Source: CAWBLP01 sp963789495
GTDB lineage: Bacteria; Pseudomonadota; Alphaproteobacteria; Acetobacterales; Acetobacteraceae
Assembly: GCA_963789495.1 (NCBI GenBank)
Contig: CAWBLP010000010.1
Location: 186,001-250,000, forward strand
Reading direction: 5' to 3'
DNA length: 64,000 nt
The notes beneath the pieces are model-generated. The model did no database searches. It was given only the letters and a program-made list of their open reading frames with translations, and was not told the DNA's origin. Made by a program: the position numbers and the translations under genes. The stretch's first letter is position 1. The number at the start of each line of letters is the position of its first letter. Shown here piece by piece: positions 1 to 8,134 of this stretch.

Positions 1-403
1 GTTGCAGCGGCACTGCGAGATGCATCTGATCGGCGGTGAACGGGATGTCCGGTCCGTCCGCCAGGCGGATGCCTTGGCTGCCGGCCGGAGTCACTTCCAG
101 TGAGCCGGGATGCAACAGCGCGACGCGCAACGTGACGCGATCCGCGCTCCAACTCAGCCCGCCCGGAATTTCCGGGGCACCACCGGTCAGTTTGACGCCG
201 CTGGCGGTCAGCGTGGCGGCGGACGGCCAACCGCCGATCGTTGGCGGGCCGAATTGCACCGTCCAGCCGGTGGCGCGGCGCTGCGCCACCCAGGCGGTAA
301 AGCCGTATTCCAATTGCTGGGTGGTGTAGCGCCAGTAGAGCACATCGCCAACCAGCAGCCCGATCGGCAGGGCCGCCAACGCCACCCAAGTCCTGCGCCG
401 CAT
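1..403 (-). CDS. DUF2125 family protein, 5' part (runs off the window)
   Basis: Only the first 134 codons are in the window. The start ATG is at 403 and the frame is open to base 1. The protein begins with three arginines and one hydrophobic segment (about residues 5-24), so it is probably an inner-membrane-anchored or exported protein. This is followed by the YWR...QLEYGFTAWVAQRRATGW pattern and short repeated beta-strand-like segments typical of DUF2125 proteins of alphaproteobacteria. The family has no established biochemical role. It is transcribed away from the metal-resistance genes on its right. The family call is by recognition of the N-terminal pattern and is moderately secure. Confidence 0.7.
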   Translation of the reverse strand, partial: MRRRTWVALAALPIGLLVGDVLYWRYTTQQLEYGFTAWVAQRRATGWTVQFGPPTIGGWPSAATLTASGVKLTGGAPEIPGGLSWSADRVTLRVALLHPGSLEVTPAGSQGIRLADGPDIPFTADQMHLAVPLQ

Positions 404-731
404 GCCGCCTCCCCTGCCGACGATGTGCGCTTATGGCACTCGCGGCGCACAGGACCAACCCATGCCACGATCCGCGCGAATCGAGACTCGCTGAAGGAAC
501 GCGAGCGGATAGGCAATTGCACAACTATAGCGAGAATAGGGAAGTTCATCCCCAGCCGTACCGCGCTGCAAAAATATTACCGCCTACCGAATAATCATCT
601 CTTTTAACAAAGCCTTGCGGCATGACGTTGGCACAGACCCGAAGCCTCTTAAGTGTTACGCCCACAGAGTTGTCCACACGTTCCCCGAGGCTCACCCGCT
701 TCGTGCGAGGCGGCACCAAGCGGATATGCGA
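404..731. other. intergenic, no gene seen
   Basis: This is 328 bases between the start of the DUF2125 gene and the end of the MerR-family gene. The stretch around 565-610 is clearly AT-richer than the surroundings and could hold a promoter for the leftward DUF2125 gene. I see no convincing conserved coding frame, hairpin or repeat here. Confidence 0.4.
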
Positions 732-1136
732 TCAGGCCGGTGCCAGCGCCTCAATGACACGGCATTCTGCGACCGTGCGGTGACGGCACTGATCGACCAG
801 CCTGTGCAGCTCGATCTGAAGCGCTGCGAGGTCGGCCAGCTTGCGCTCGACCTCGGCGAGATGGCGCTGGGCGATGTGGTCCACCTTGGCACAGGATTGG
901 TCGCGATCGTCGTACAGCCGCAGCAGCTCCCGGATTTTGGTCAGCGGAAACCCCAGGTCGCGTCCGCGCCGGATGAATTGCAGCCGATCGCGATGTGTGT
1001 GGTCATAAACCCGATAGTTACCGCCGCTGCGCGCCGGCGGCGGCAGCAGGTCGATCCGCTCATAGTAGCGGATGGTCTCCACTTTCGTGCCCGTCGCCCT
1101 CGCGAGCGCACCAATGCTGAGCTTGTCCACCGGCAT
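732..1136 (-). CDS. MerR-family heavy-metal-responsive regulator
   Basis: A 134-residue regulator that would bind the adjacent divergent promoter and switch on cation efflux when it senses a soft or divalent metal. The N-terminal winged HTH (MPVDKLSIGALARATGTKV, then ETIRYYERIDLLPPP and GNYRVYD) is a clear MerR domain. A long dimerisation helix follows. Cysteines in DQSCAKVD, VDQCRHR and AECRVIE sit where CadR/PbrR/ZntR-type proteins hold metal-binding cysteines. The ATG at 1136 was chosen because the HTH starts there; the open frame continues upstream without MerR sequence. It is divergent from the two efflux genes, with the operator between. The exact metal (Cd, Pb, Zn or Co) cannot be told from sequence alone. 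Confidence 0.88.
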   Translation of the reverse strand: MPVDKLSIGALARATGTKVETIRYYERIDLLPPPARSGGNYRVYDHTHRDRLQFIRRGRDLGFPLTKIRELLRLYDDRDQSCAKVDHIAQRHLAEVERKLADLAALQIELHRLVDQCRHRTVAECRVIEALAPA

Positions 1137-1138
1137 GC

Positions 1139-1170
1139 TTGACCCTGTAGTCGCTACAGGGTCCAGATAG
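1139..1170 (+). promoter_or_regulatory. MerR-type promoter/operator for cation efflux
   Basis: TTGACC at 1139-1144 is a near-consensus -35 box. It overlaps a perfect 9-bp inverted repeat, ACCCTGTAG (1142-1150) and CTACAGGGT (1154-1162), with a 3-bp centre. A weak -10-like AGATAG lies at 1165-1170, giving a spacer of about 20 bp. The over-long spacer with a palindrome filling it is the hallmark of promoters untwisted by MerR-family activators. The repeat resembles known CadR/PbrR-type operators. It faces the efflux gene starting at 1200 and lies between divergent genes. Confidence 0.85.
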
Positions 1171-1199
1171 GCTGTCCTCCCCAGGTTTCGAGGATGAAC

Positions 1200-1844
1200 A
1201 TGGCCTGCTGTCACGACGACCACTGCACAGACGCCGCTTCGCCGAACCACCCGCATTGGCGGCGCGCATTGTGGATCGCGCTGGTCGTCAATGTCGGCTT
1301 CTTCGCGGCAGAACTCATCGCGGGTGTCGCCGCGGGCTCGACCGCGCTGCAGGCCGATGCACTGGACTTCTTCGGGGACGCAGCGAACTACGCCATCAGC
1401 CTGGGCGTAGCCGGGATGGCGCTGGGCTGGCGCGCCCGCGCCGCTCTCGTCAAAGGCGGGACGCTGATCGTCTTCGCCATCTGGGTGCTCGGCAGCACCG
1501 CATGGCATGCAGCGCAGGGAAGCTTGCCGCAGGCTTCGGTCATGGGTGTGGTCGGCGTGGCGGCGCTGCTCGCCAATGGCGGCGTGGCGCTGATGCTGTA
1601 CCGGTTCCGCGGCGGCGATGCGAACATGCGGTCGGTGTGGATCTGTTCACGCAACGACGCATTGGGCAATGCCGCGGTCGTGCTCGCGGCGATGGGCGTG
1701 TTCGGCACCGGCACCGGCTGGCCGGACATAATCGTGGCGGCAGTGATGGGCGGGCTTGGCCTGTGGGGCGGCTGGCAGATCGTCGCCGCGGCTCGCCGGG
1801 AGCTGCAGCAGCGGATCGCGCCGGCGGGCATGGCAGCGGAGTAG
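1200..1844 (+). CDS. short CDF-type cation transporter (membrane domain only)
   Basis: A hydrophobic protein of 214 residues with about six membrane segments, likely exporting a divalent metal from the cytoplasm. The N-terminus is Cys/His-rich (MACCHDDHC), as in metal-handling proteins. LQADALDFFGDAANYAIS matches the metal-site helix of cation diffusion facilitators with Asp at the usual HxxxD positions. A second Asp/Asn helix (SRNDALGNAA) matches the later one. The usual C-terminal cytoplasmic domain is absent, so it is shorter than a standard CDF protein of about 300 residues. The ATG at 1200 is preferred because CGAGG lies 6 bp upstream; an in-frame ATG at 1194 is the alternative. It is directly downstream of the MerR-type operator. 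Confidence 0.8.
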   Translation: MACCHDDHCTDAASPNHPHWRRALWIALVVNVGFFAAELIAGVAAGSTALQADALDFFGDAANYAISLGVAGMALGWRARAALVKGGTLIVFAIWVLGSTAWHAAQGSLPQASVMGVVGVAALLANGGVALMLYRFRGGDANMRSVWICSRNDALGNAAVVLAAMGVFGTGTGWPDIIVAAVMGGLGLWGGWQIVAAARRELQQRIAPAGMAAE

Positions 1845-1848
1845 GTCG

Positions 1849-2979
1849 ATGGCGGGACATTCGCAGCCTCACGATCCTCCTGACCGCGATGACGCGGGCC
1901 AGGACCGAGCGGGCCACGACCAGGGAGGCCACGACCACAGGCCCCACGACTACGCCGGGCATGGCCACGCCGGACCTGGCCGATCCGAGCATGACCAAAC
2001 CGGACACGACCAAGCTGCGCATGACGATGCGGCACACGGCCACGCCGGACACAGCCATGGCGGCCACCAGCACGGTCCCGGCGGCCATGCCCATGTCCAT
2101 GCGCCCAAGGATTTCGGCGCAGCCTTCGCGATCGGCACCGCGCTGAACCTCGGCTTCGTCGTGCTGGAGGTGATCTACGGCCTGCTGGCGAACTCGATGG
2201 CGCTGGCGGCCGATGCCGGCCATAATCTGGGCGACGTGCTGGGGCTCGTGATGGCCTGGGTCGCCATACTGCTGGCGCGGCGCCTGCCATCGCTCAACTA
2301 TACCTACGGGCTGCGGCGCGGCACGATCCTGGCGGCTCTCGCCAACGCCGTGCTGCTGCTGATCGCGGTCGGCGCGATCGCGATCGAGGGGTTGCGCCGG
2401 CTGATTGAGCCAAGCGAGGTTGCCGGCATCACCGTCATGGTCGTGGCGGCGGTCGGTATCGTGATCAACGGGTTCACCGCCTGGCTGTTCGCCGCCGGCC
2501 GCCAGGACGACATCAACCTGCGCGGAGCATTTCTGCACATGGCCTATGATACGCTGGTTTCGATCGGCGTGGTGGTCGCCGGCGGGTTGGTGCTGTTGAC
2601 CGGCTGGAGCTGGATCGATCCGGCGGTGAGCCTGGCGATCGCCGGCGTAATCCTGGGCGGCACCTGGGGGCTGCTGCGTGACTCGGTCGGCATGTCACTG
2701 GATGCGGTGCCGGCCGGCATCGAACCCGAGGCGGTGGCCGCGTTCCTGCAAAGACAGCCTGGGGTGACGGCGATCCACGACCTGCATATCTGGTCGCTCA
2801 GCACGACCGAGACCGCGATGACCTGCCACTGCCTGATGCCGGAGGGACATCCGGGCGACGAATTTCTGGTGGACCTTGCGCATCACCTGCAGCAGCAGTT
2901 CCGCATCGGCCATGCGACGATCCAGATCGAAGTGGATGCGCAGGTCGCCTGCAAGCTGGAGCCGTCGCACGTGGTGTAG
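1849..2979 (+). CDS. cation diffusion facilitator (CzcD/ZitB-type) with His-rich N-terminus
   Basis: A 376-residue CDF exporter that would exchange cytoplasmic metal for protons. Residues 1 to about 85 are a striking His/Asp/Gly-rich, probably disordered, metal-binding tail. Six membrane helices follow, carrying both metal-site motifs: AGHNLGD (HxxxD, helix 2) and LHMAYDT (HxxxD, helix 5). The C-terminal part (VTAIHDLHIWSLS onwards) is the CDF cytoplasmic dimerisation domain. The ATG at 1849 is four bases after the stop of the short transporter, so the two are probably co-transcribed from the MerR-controlled promoter. The His-rich tail is far longer than in CzcD. Confidence 0.93.
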   Translation: MAGHSQPHDPPDRDDAGQDRAGHDQGGHDHRPHDYAGHGHAGPGRSEHDQTGHDQAAHDDAAHGHAGHSHGGHQHGPGGHAHVHAPKDFGAAFAIGTALNLGFVVLEVIYGLLANSMALAADAGHNLGDVLGLVMAWVAILLARRLPSLNYTYGLRRGTILAALANAVLLLIAVGAIAIEGLRRLIEPSEVAGITVMVVAAVGIVINGFTAWLFAAGRQDDINLRGAFLHMAYDTLVSIGVVVAGGLVLLTGWSWIDPAVSLAIAGVILGGTWGLLRDSVGMSLDAVPAGIEPEAVAAFLQRQPGVTAIHDLHIWSLSTTETAMTCHCLMPEGHPGDEFLVDLAHHLQQQFRIGHATIQIEVDAQVACKLEPSHVV

Positions 2980-3060
2980 CCTGCCGGGCTGTTCATCGAA
3001 GCCGGCCGTGTTGCACGGAGATGGCCTTGTCCGGGACGACTCATCACCCGCAGATGCGGT

Positions 3061-3813
3061 TCAGCCTTCGCCCAGCATCCGGACTACGGCCAGCAGGTTA
3101 GCGCAGGTGCCGGCATCCGCCTCGCCGGTCACGGCCTCCTGACGCCAATGGCGCTGGAATGCGCGCAGTACCGTCGCCAGAGGCGGGTCGAGTGGTCCCT
3201 CCGGCGCGACATCATAGCCGATCGCTGCCAGCGCATGGCGGACCTCGCGCATCGCCGCGGCGTCCCGCTTTCCGCCGGCGGTGGAAAGCTCCGCCGCCGG
3301 CTCCGGCCACAGGCCGACACCGTTCCGCGCCAGGCCCTGCCAGTCGAACCTTTCCCCCGGATCCTCCTTGCGATCGGGCGCCACGTCGCTGTGCGCCACC
3401 ACGTTGCGTGCCGGGATCGGATGGCACGACAGGATCGCCAGGCAGAGATCGCAGACCGCGGCCATCTGCAACGCGGGAAATGCCCGATAGCCCCACTCAT
3501 GGCCGGGATTTACGATCTCGATGCCGACCGACCGGCCGTTCAGGTCGCGATGGCCTCGCCAGCAGGAGATACCGGCATGCCAGGCGCGTTTTTCCTCCGG
3601 CACAAGGCGCAGGATCGCGCCGTCCTCGTCCACGACATAATGCGAGGAGACCCGCGCTGCCGGGTCGCACAGCCGATCAATCGCGGCCTGGGCGCTCTGC
3701 ATGCCGGTGTAATGCAGAATCAGCATGTCGATCGGCATGCCTGCCTGCCGGTCGTCGCAATTGGGGCTCACCCGCTCGATAATCGACAGCGACAGATCGA
3801 GCGGCGCGCTCAC
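3061..3813 (-). CDS. N-acetylmuramoyl-L-alanine amidase (amidase_2, AmpD-like)
   Basis: A 250-residue amidase that cleaves the bond between muramic acid and L-alanine in peptidoglycan or its turnover products. The amidase_2 fold shows its zinc and catalytic positions in LILHYTGM, RAWHAGIS, GRSVGIEIVNPGHEWGY and VVAHSDVAPDRKEDPGERF. The last 65 residues resemble a PG_binding_1 peptidoglycan-binding domain (LRAFQRHWR, CANLLAVVR). The GTG at 3813 is taken as start because it overlaps the upstream stop in a GTGA arrangement and the homologous N-terminus begins there. No signal peptide is visible, so a cytoplasmic recycling role is plausible. It is co-transcribed with the TerB/DnaJ gene. Confidence 0.9.
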   Translation of the reverse strand: MSAPLDLSLSIIERVSPNCDDRQAGMPIDMLILHYTGMQSAQAAIDRLCDPAARVSSHYVVDEDGAILRLVPEEKRAWHAGISCWRGHRDLNGRSVGIEIVNPGHEWGYRAFPALQMAAVCDLCLAILSCHPIPARNVVAHSDVAPDRKEDPGERFDWQGLARNGVGLWPEPAAELSTAGGKRDAAAMREVRHALAAIGYDVAPEGPLDPPLATVLRAFQRHWRQEAVTGEADAGTCANLLAVVRMLGEG

Positions 3814-4586
3814 CCGCCGCGTTCTCGCTTGATGCGGTCCCAGGCGGCGTTGATCTGCGCCACCTTGTCGCTGGCGCGGGCAATGAACTCCGCCGGCACC
3901 CCTCGGGAGGCCAGGCTGTCCGGGTGGTTCTCCCGCATCAGCCGCTTCCAGATGACGCGGATGTCCTCCAGGCTGGCGGAGGACGGGACGCCGAGGATTG
4001 CATACGGGTCCGGCGCGTCGCTGGTCTGGCGTGGCGTGGCACCGCGGGCGCGATCCCAATGGCCCTGGTCCAGGCGGAAGCTCCGCTGCACCTGCGACAG
4101 GAAATCCAGTTCCGCGCGGTTCACCGGCCCATCAGCCCGCGCCAGGGTGAACAAGGCGGCCAGTACGTCCTCCAGTACGCCGCGATTATCGGCGAAGGCC
4201 TGGCCCAGCTCCCGTGCATAAAGTTCGAACCCCGCCGAGTCCGTCCGCGCCTGGTCGAACAGCCGGCCCACGTCGCGCACCGCCTCGGGCGGGACGCGGA
4301 ACTGGCGCTTGAAGGTGTCGATCTCGGCCCGCGTCACCGGGCCGTCGCATTTGGCGAGTTTGGCCGCCAGCACCACCACGGCGATGGAGAATAGCTGGTC
4401 CCGTCTGCCCAGTCGCGCCGCGACGCGAGCCGGGTTGAGCATCGAGTCGGCGCGGAATGGCAGGCGCAGATTGGGCGCGGTGCCGCTATCAGCCGCGTGA
4501 CCCAGCGCGGCGCCGACCACCGCGCCGAACGGCCCGCCCATGGCAAAGCCCGCCACGCCGCCGATGATCTTGCCCCAGTATCCCAT
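3810..4586 (-). CDS. TerB-like / DnaJ-domain protein (DjlA-like)
   Basis: A 258-residue protein. The N-terminus (about residues 5-30) is a glycine-zipper-like hydrophobic stretch that probably inserts in the membrane. Residues of about 65-170 form a TerB-type all-helical domain (FSIAVVVLAAKLAKCDG, then LFTLARADGPVNRAEL). The C-terminus is a J-domain with DPYAILGV and the essential HPD tripeptide in RENHPDSL, so it should stimulate a DnaK-type chaperone. This order matches DjlA co-chaperones. Its last four bases overlap the GTG start of the amidase gene. Confidence 0.9.
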   Translation of the reverse strand: MGYWGKIIGGVAGFAMGGPFGAVVGAALGHAADSGTAPNLRLPFRADSMLNPARVAARLGRRDQLFSIAVVVLAAKLAKCDGPVTRAEIDTFKRQFRVPPEAVRDVGRLFDQARTDSAGFELYARELGQAFADNRGVLEDVLAALFTLARADGPVNRAELDFLSQVQRSFRLDQGHWDRARGATPRQTSDAPDPYAILGVPSSASLEDIRVIWKRLMRENHPDSLASRGVPAEFIARASDKVAQINAAWDRIKRERGG

Positions 4587-4642
4587 CTACGCTCCTTCAA
4601 CGCGCCCCACGGGAACCGGATGCCTCCGGCGTGTCGAACCTG

Positions 4643-4678
4643 GCGGGTGAACCCGTCACCCGCTGCGGCGCCCGCAGC
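4643..4678 (-). terminator. paired GC-rich hairpins downstream of the VOC gene
   Basis: Two adjacent perfect hairpins: GCGGGTGA/TCACCCGC (4643-4663, 5-base loop) and GCTGCGG/CCGCAGC (4662-4678, 3-base loop). They lie in the 139-base gap after the leftward VOC gene. There is no clear U-run, so termination is only a suggestion. Confidence 0.4.
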
Positions 4679-4725
4679 TTCTGCTTCTGCCACGCCGCGG
4701 TCCAGCCGGGAAAAACACCAGTGTG

Positions 4726-5292
4726 TCAGGCACCCAGCAGGGACTTGTCTTGTACGGTGGTGTCCTGGCCCAGCACGGGATCGACGATCGCGGCCTCCAG
4801 GCTGGCAGCACCCTTCCATTGTTCGGGGGGACGCACCGTGCCGTCCGACCCGATCTGGTCGATACCCCAATAGATTTCCAGGTTATGCCCATCCGGGTCC
4901 TGGAACTCTACGGCCAGTTGAACACCGGCGCGGCGGCGGCCCTCGAAATGGATCTTCACGTCGTGGCGGTGCAGATGGGTACGGACCCGCAACACCTCAT
5001 CCAGTGTGGAGACCTCGAACGCGATATGATGCAGGCCCGCGCCTGGCCGATAGTCCTTGGTGGCCTGAAACAGCGCGATGCCGTGGTGATCGGCGTTCAG
5101 TCGGATGAAGACGGCGCCGCCGGGCAGCTCATTGCCGGCGTAGACGTCGGAGATCTGGAAGCCGAGCACCTCCGTGTAGAAGCGGGCGGAGCGTTCCAGG
5201 TCCTGCACGTACAACGCGATGTGGCCGATTTTGTTGAGCTTGAACGGCTGGCCGAGCGGCCGGCCCATCGCGCGGATTTTCTCTGCATCCAT
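4726..5292 (-). CDS. VOC (glyoxalase/dioxygenase superfamily) protein
   Basis: A 188-residue metal-dependent fold protein. The vicinal-oxygen-chelate pattern is clear: KIGHIALYVQDLERSARFY and VLGFQISD start the first betaalphabetabetabeta unit. GLHHIAFEVSTLDE starts the second, and EFQDPDGHNLEIYWG supplies the C-terminal acidic ligand. The metal ligands appear to be His, His and Glu. Members include extradiol dioxygenases, glyoxalases and fosfomycin-resistance proteins. The substrate here is not evident. The long N-terminal lead (about 18 residues) and the C-terminal tail of about 45 residues are extensions. It stands alone between the chaperone gene and the EAL gene. Confidence 0.88.
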   Translation of the reverse strand: MDAEKIRAMGRPLGQPFKLNKIGHIALYVQDLERSARFYTEVLGFQISDVYAGNELPGGAVFIRLNADHHGIALFQATKDYRPGAGLHHIAFEVSTLDEVLRVRTHLHRHDVKIHFEGRRRAGVQLAVEFQDPDGHNLEIYWGIDQIGSDGTVRPPEQWKGAASLEAAIVDPVLGQDTTVQDKSLLGA

Positions 5293-5417
5293 GACACGCC
5301 CTCCTGTGTGGAAGGCAGATTATCGTTCGGCGGCGTCCGGTGCCACAGCGACCGTATACGCTGGCCCCCCGCGGCACGATGCGGCGCATGTCCGGGCCGT
5401 TTCCACCCGACCTCGAC

Positions 5418-7100
5418 CTACTGCCAGGTCTCGACCGACCCCTTTCGACGCTGCGAGCGCACCGGCTTGGGAAGTTCGTCCATCGGTTTGCCGAACAGCC
5501 AGCCCTGGCCGTAATCGACGCCGAGTGATGTCGCGACCGCCAACCCCTTCTCATTCTCGATCATCTCGCCGATGACCTTGCAGTCAATTTCGTGACACAG
5601 CACGCAGATCGAGCGGATCAGCGCCCGCTCACGCCCCTGCTCGACAGCGGCTTTCAGGAACGGCCCGTCGATCTTCACGAAATCCACGTCGAAGCGCCGG
5701 AGATAGCTGTAGGCTGCGGCGCCGGCACCGAAATCGTCCAGGCATACGGCGTGCCCGAGTTGCCGCAGCCAGCCGAGGAAGGCGGCCGCGCCTTCCAGAT
5801 CGTCCACCGCGGCGGACTCCGTCAGCTCGAACAGCAGGCGCTGGCGCAGGCCGGTCAGCGGCGTGATGAGCTCGCTCAGTGCAGTGCGGGACGCATCGTT
5901 CTGGATCGATCGGCCGGACAGGTTCACCGCCAGCTTCGCGGTCGGGTTTTGCTCCAACGCGGCGATCGCCCCCTTGCAGACGGCCAGGTCGAGTTCCGCG
6001 GCGAGCCCCACATCCTCCATGAAACCGACCATCTCGAACGTGTTCGCCTTGCCGACGAAGCGGGACAAGGCCTCGTAGTGGTGAACCGTGCGCGCCGCGA
6101 GGTTCACCACCGGCTGATAGACCAGCGCAAAGCGCCGATCGGCAATCATGCGGCGGGTTTCGGCGAACCGGGTGACGGTTTCATTCACCGCCGCTGCCAG
6201 CCCGGCCTGCAGCGAGCCGATCCGGAACGCGTCCGCCCGGGCATTGACGAAGCTGTTCATGGCATAGGTGAGCGCCCGCCCGGCCTCGCCGTCGCTCAGC
6301 GTACCCAGCGACAGATCCATCCCGGTGATTCGCGGTCCGACTTGTCCTTCCGGCACGCCGGCGCCGCGCAGCGCTTCGCGCAGATCGGTGAACAAGGCGG
6401 CATCCCGTTCCGGCGGATGGGCCGCGCGCGTGACGATGCCGAACGTGTCGTCTCCCAGCCGGCCCGCCGCATCGCCACCGATCGAAACCGCCCGCAGCGC
6501 CGCACCGATCTCCTGCATCAGCAGCGCGCCGCGTTCGGTCGGCAGTTGGCGAACCGCGCCGGACAGTCCATCCAGGCGCACCAGCTTGAGCTGCCGGGCG
6601 CCGGCGCCCTCGTCACCCGAAGAGCGCTGCGCCGCCGCATGCAGTCCGTCGGCGGTCAGCAGTCCGGTCTCCGTATCACGCGGCTGGACGACCGGCGCCA
6701 GCGCACCGGGCAGCAACGCGACGCTGAGGAAAATCCGACTGGGATGATTGGGTAAGCGGCACGCCCCGAACAGGATGCGGGTGGCGCTGCCATCGGTGCG
6801 CAGCAGGTTAATGGCGACGGGATCGATGCGGCCGAGCTGATGCACCTGGTTCAGCAGGCGCCGTAGCAGGGGGCGTTCCGAATCTGTGACGATAGCGGCC
6901 ACGTCCTTGCCGATCAGATCCCTTAGAGAGAGACCGAGCACGGCCTGGGCGGCACCTGATGCGGCGACAATGGCATAGGCGCCGTCGGTCTCGATCAGCA
7001 GGTCGGCGGCGGCGAACGCGAACGCAACATGGCGATCGCGCTCGAGCCGCACCCGTTCGGCGGCCTGGCTGGGCGACTGCACGCTGTCCACAGCTGTCAC
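5418..7100 (-). CDS. PAS - degenerate GGDEF - EAL c-di-GMP phosphodiesterase
   Basis: A 560-residue cytoplasmic signalling protein that should hydrolyse cyclic di-GMP. Residues of about 25-130 look like a PAS sensor. About 150-290 is a GGDEF-like domain whose signature is degenerate (GRLGDDTFG), so cyclase activity is unlikely. About 310-545 is the EAL domain with all expected catalytic pieces: YEALSRF, AVNLSGRS, FELTESA, LDDFGAG, DFVKIDG, IGEMIENE and DYGQGWLFGKP. The frame starts at a GTG (7100) with a poor ribosome site, so the first codons are uncertain. No membrane segment was seen. It may tune the neighbouring polysaccharide genes, but only proximity suggests that. Confidence 0.92.
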   Translation of the reverse strand: MTAVDSVQSPSQAAERVRLERDRHVAFAFAAADLLIETDGAYAIVAASGAAQAVLGLSLRDLIGKDVAAIVTDSERPLLRRLLNQVHQLGRIDPVAINLLRTDGSATRILFGACRLPNHPSRIFLSVALLPGALAPVVQPRDTETGLLTADGLHAAAQRSSGDEGAGARQLKLVRLDGLSGAVRQLPTERGALLMQEIGAALRAVSIGGDAAGRLGDDTFGIVTRAAHPPERDAALFTDLREALRGAGVPEGQVGPRITGMDLSLGTLSDGEAGRALTYAMNSFVNARADAFRIGSLQAGLAAAVNETVTRFAETRRMIADRRFALVYQPVVNLAARTVHHYEALSRFVGKANTFEMVGFMEDVGLAAELDLAVCKGAIAALEQNPTAKLAVNLSGRSIQNDASRTALSELITPLTGLRQRLLFELTESAAVDDLEGAAAFLGWLRQLGHAVCLDDFGAGAAAYSYLRRFDVDFVKIDGPFLKAAVEQGRERALIRSICVLCHEIDCKVIGEMIENEKGLAVATSLGVDYGQGWLFGKPMDELPKPVRSQRRKGSVETWQ

Positions 7101-7312
7101 GATGGATGATGCCGTTCATCGAGGGTCACGTCGATCCGCCTGCCTCTGCATGCTGCCAGCGACGCGGCAGATTGCGAGGTGCGAAGTTGTAGCTCTGGCC
7201 GGCTAACAATTCGTTTAGCGGACCGACTCGGGCAGCGCAGCTTCGCAGGAGGGGCGATGGCCGATCCTCGCTGGGAGGAGTCCGGCACGCTGTCGGGCGG
7301 ATCACGGGTCGC

Positions 7313-8134
7313 TTATCGCCAACCTGCTCCTGATTGGTCGCCGTGCTCCTGCAGCACCGATCCTCGTGCGACGCCGGCTTCCCGGGACACCGCGCCGGCT
7401 TGCCGCAACCGCTCACTCAGTAGCAGCGGCACGATCCTGGGACTGGTAAGCAAATAGCGTCGCGCCAGCCGCCGCGGCTCACGGACCAGACGGAACAGCC
7501 ATTCGAGGCCCGCCCGTTGCATCCAGCACGGTGCGCGGCGGCGGGCGCCCGCCAGGAATTCCAGGCTGGCACCGATGCACAGCCCGGTCCCGGTGGCCCG
7601 TCCCGTGGCAGCGATGGCAGCGGCCAAGCGTTCCTGCCGCGGCGAGCCGACGGCCAGCAGGACGAAGCGGGCTGGATGCTCCAGCACGAACCGCACCGCC
7701 GCCGCGAATGCCACCGGGTCGCGGTCGAAGCCCTGCGGCGGGTCGAAATGATTCGGCGGCGCCAGACCGCAGCGCGCGACCAGCGCCGGGAGCCAGTTCG
7801 GGGGTAAACCCACGATGGTGATGCGCTCGCCCGGCCGGAGATGCCGCAGCAGGAGCAGGCTGGTGACGTCACTGCCCGGAGCGATCAGCGGCGCCGGCAG
7901 TCCCAGCACGCGCGCCATTCCTGCCGCCACGCGCGAATCGAGCAGCCTCAGCCACGCGGCCGCATAAAGCCCCGCCAGGGTCGGATCACGGGCAAGTCGC
8001 ACCAGATGATCGGCATTCGGCGTCACGACATAGGCGAAGGCAGCCTGATCGGACCGATCGGCGATCCACGCCGCGGCCTGCGCGGCATCCAGGTCCGCGA
8101 AGGCAAGGCCCTGCAAAGTGACCGTCGCGGTCAC
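7313..8134 (-). CDS. WecG/TagA/CpsF-family glycosyltransferase
   Basis: A 273-residue enzyme that transfers a sugar (typically N-acetylmannosamine or its uronic acid) to a lipid-linked intermediate in surface-polysaccharide synthesis. Family features are all present: YVVTPNADHLVRLARD, LRLLDSRVAAGMA, an FVLLAVGSPRQERLAA segment and the C-terminal signature GASLEFLAGARRRAPCWMQR followed by GLEWLFRLVREPRRLARRY. Its ATG overlaps the stop of the outer-membrane barrel gene by four bases (ATGA), so the two form an operon. The neighbouring barrel suggests export of the product polymer. Confidence 0.92.
   Translation of the reverse strand: MTATVTLQGLAFADLDAAQAAAWIADRSDQAAFAYVVTPNADHLVRLARDPTLAGLYAAAWLRLLDSRVAAGMARVLGLPAPLIAPGSDVTSLLLLRHLRPGERITIVGLPPNWLPALVARCGLAPPNHFDPPQGFDRDPVAFAAAVRFVLEHPARFVLLAVGSPRQERLAAAIAATGRATGTGLCIGASLEFLAGARRRAPCWMQRAGLEWLFRLVREPRRLARRYLLTSPRIVPLLLSERLRQAGAVSREAGVARGSVLQEHGDQSGAGWR

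Noticed and set aside
7101..7312. Possible small gene between the EAL protein and the glycosyltransferase
   Set aside because: No frame has a ribosome site plus family features; probably only promoter and spacer sequence.
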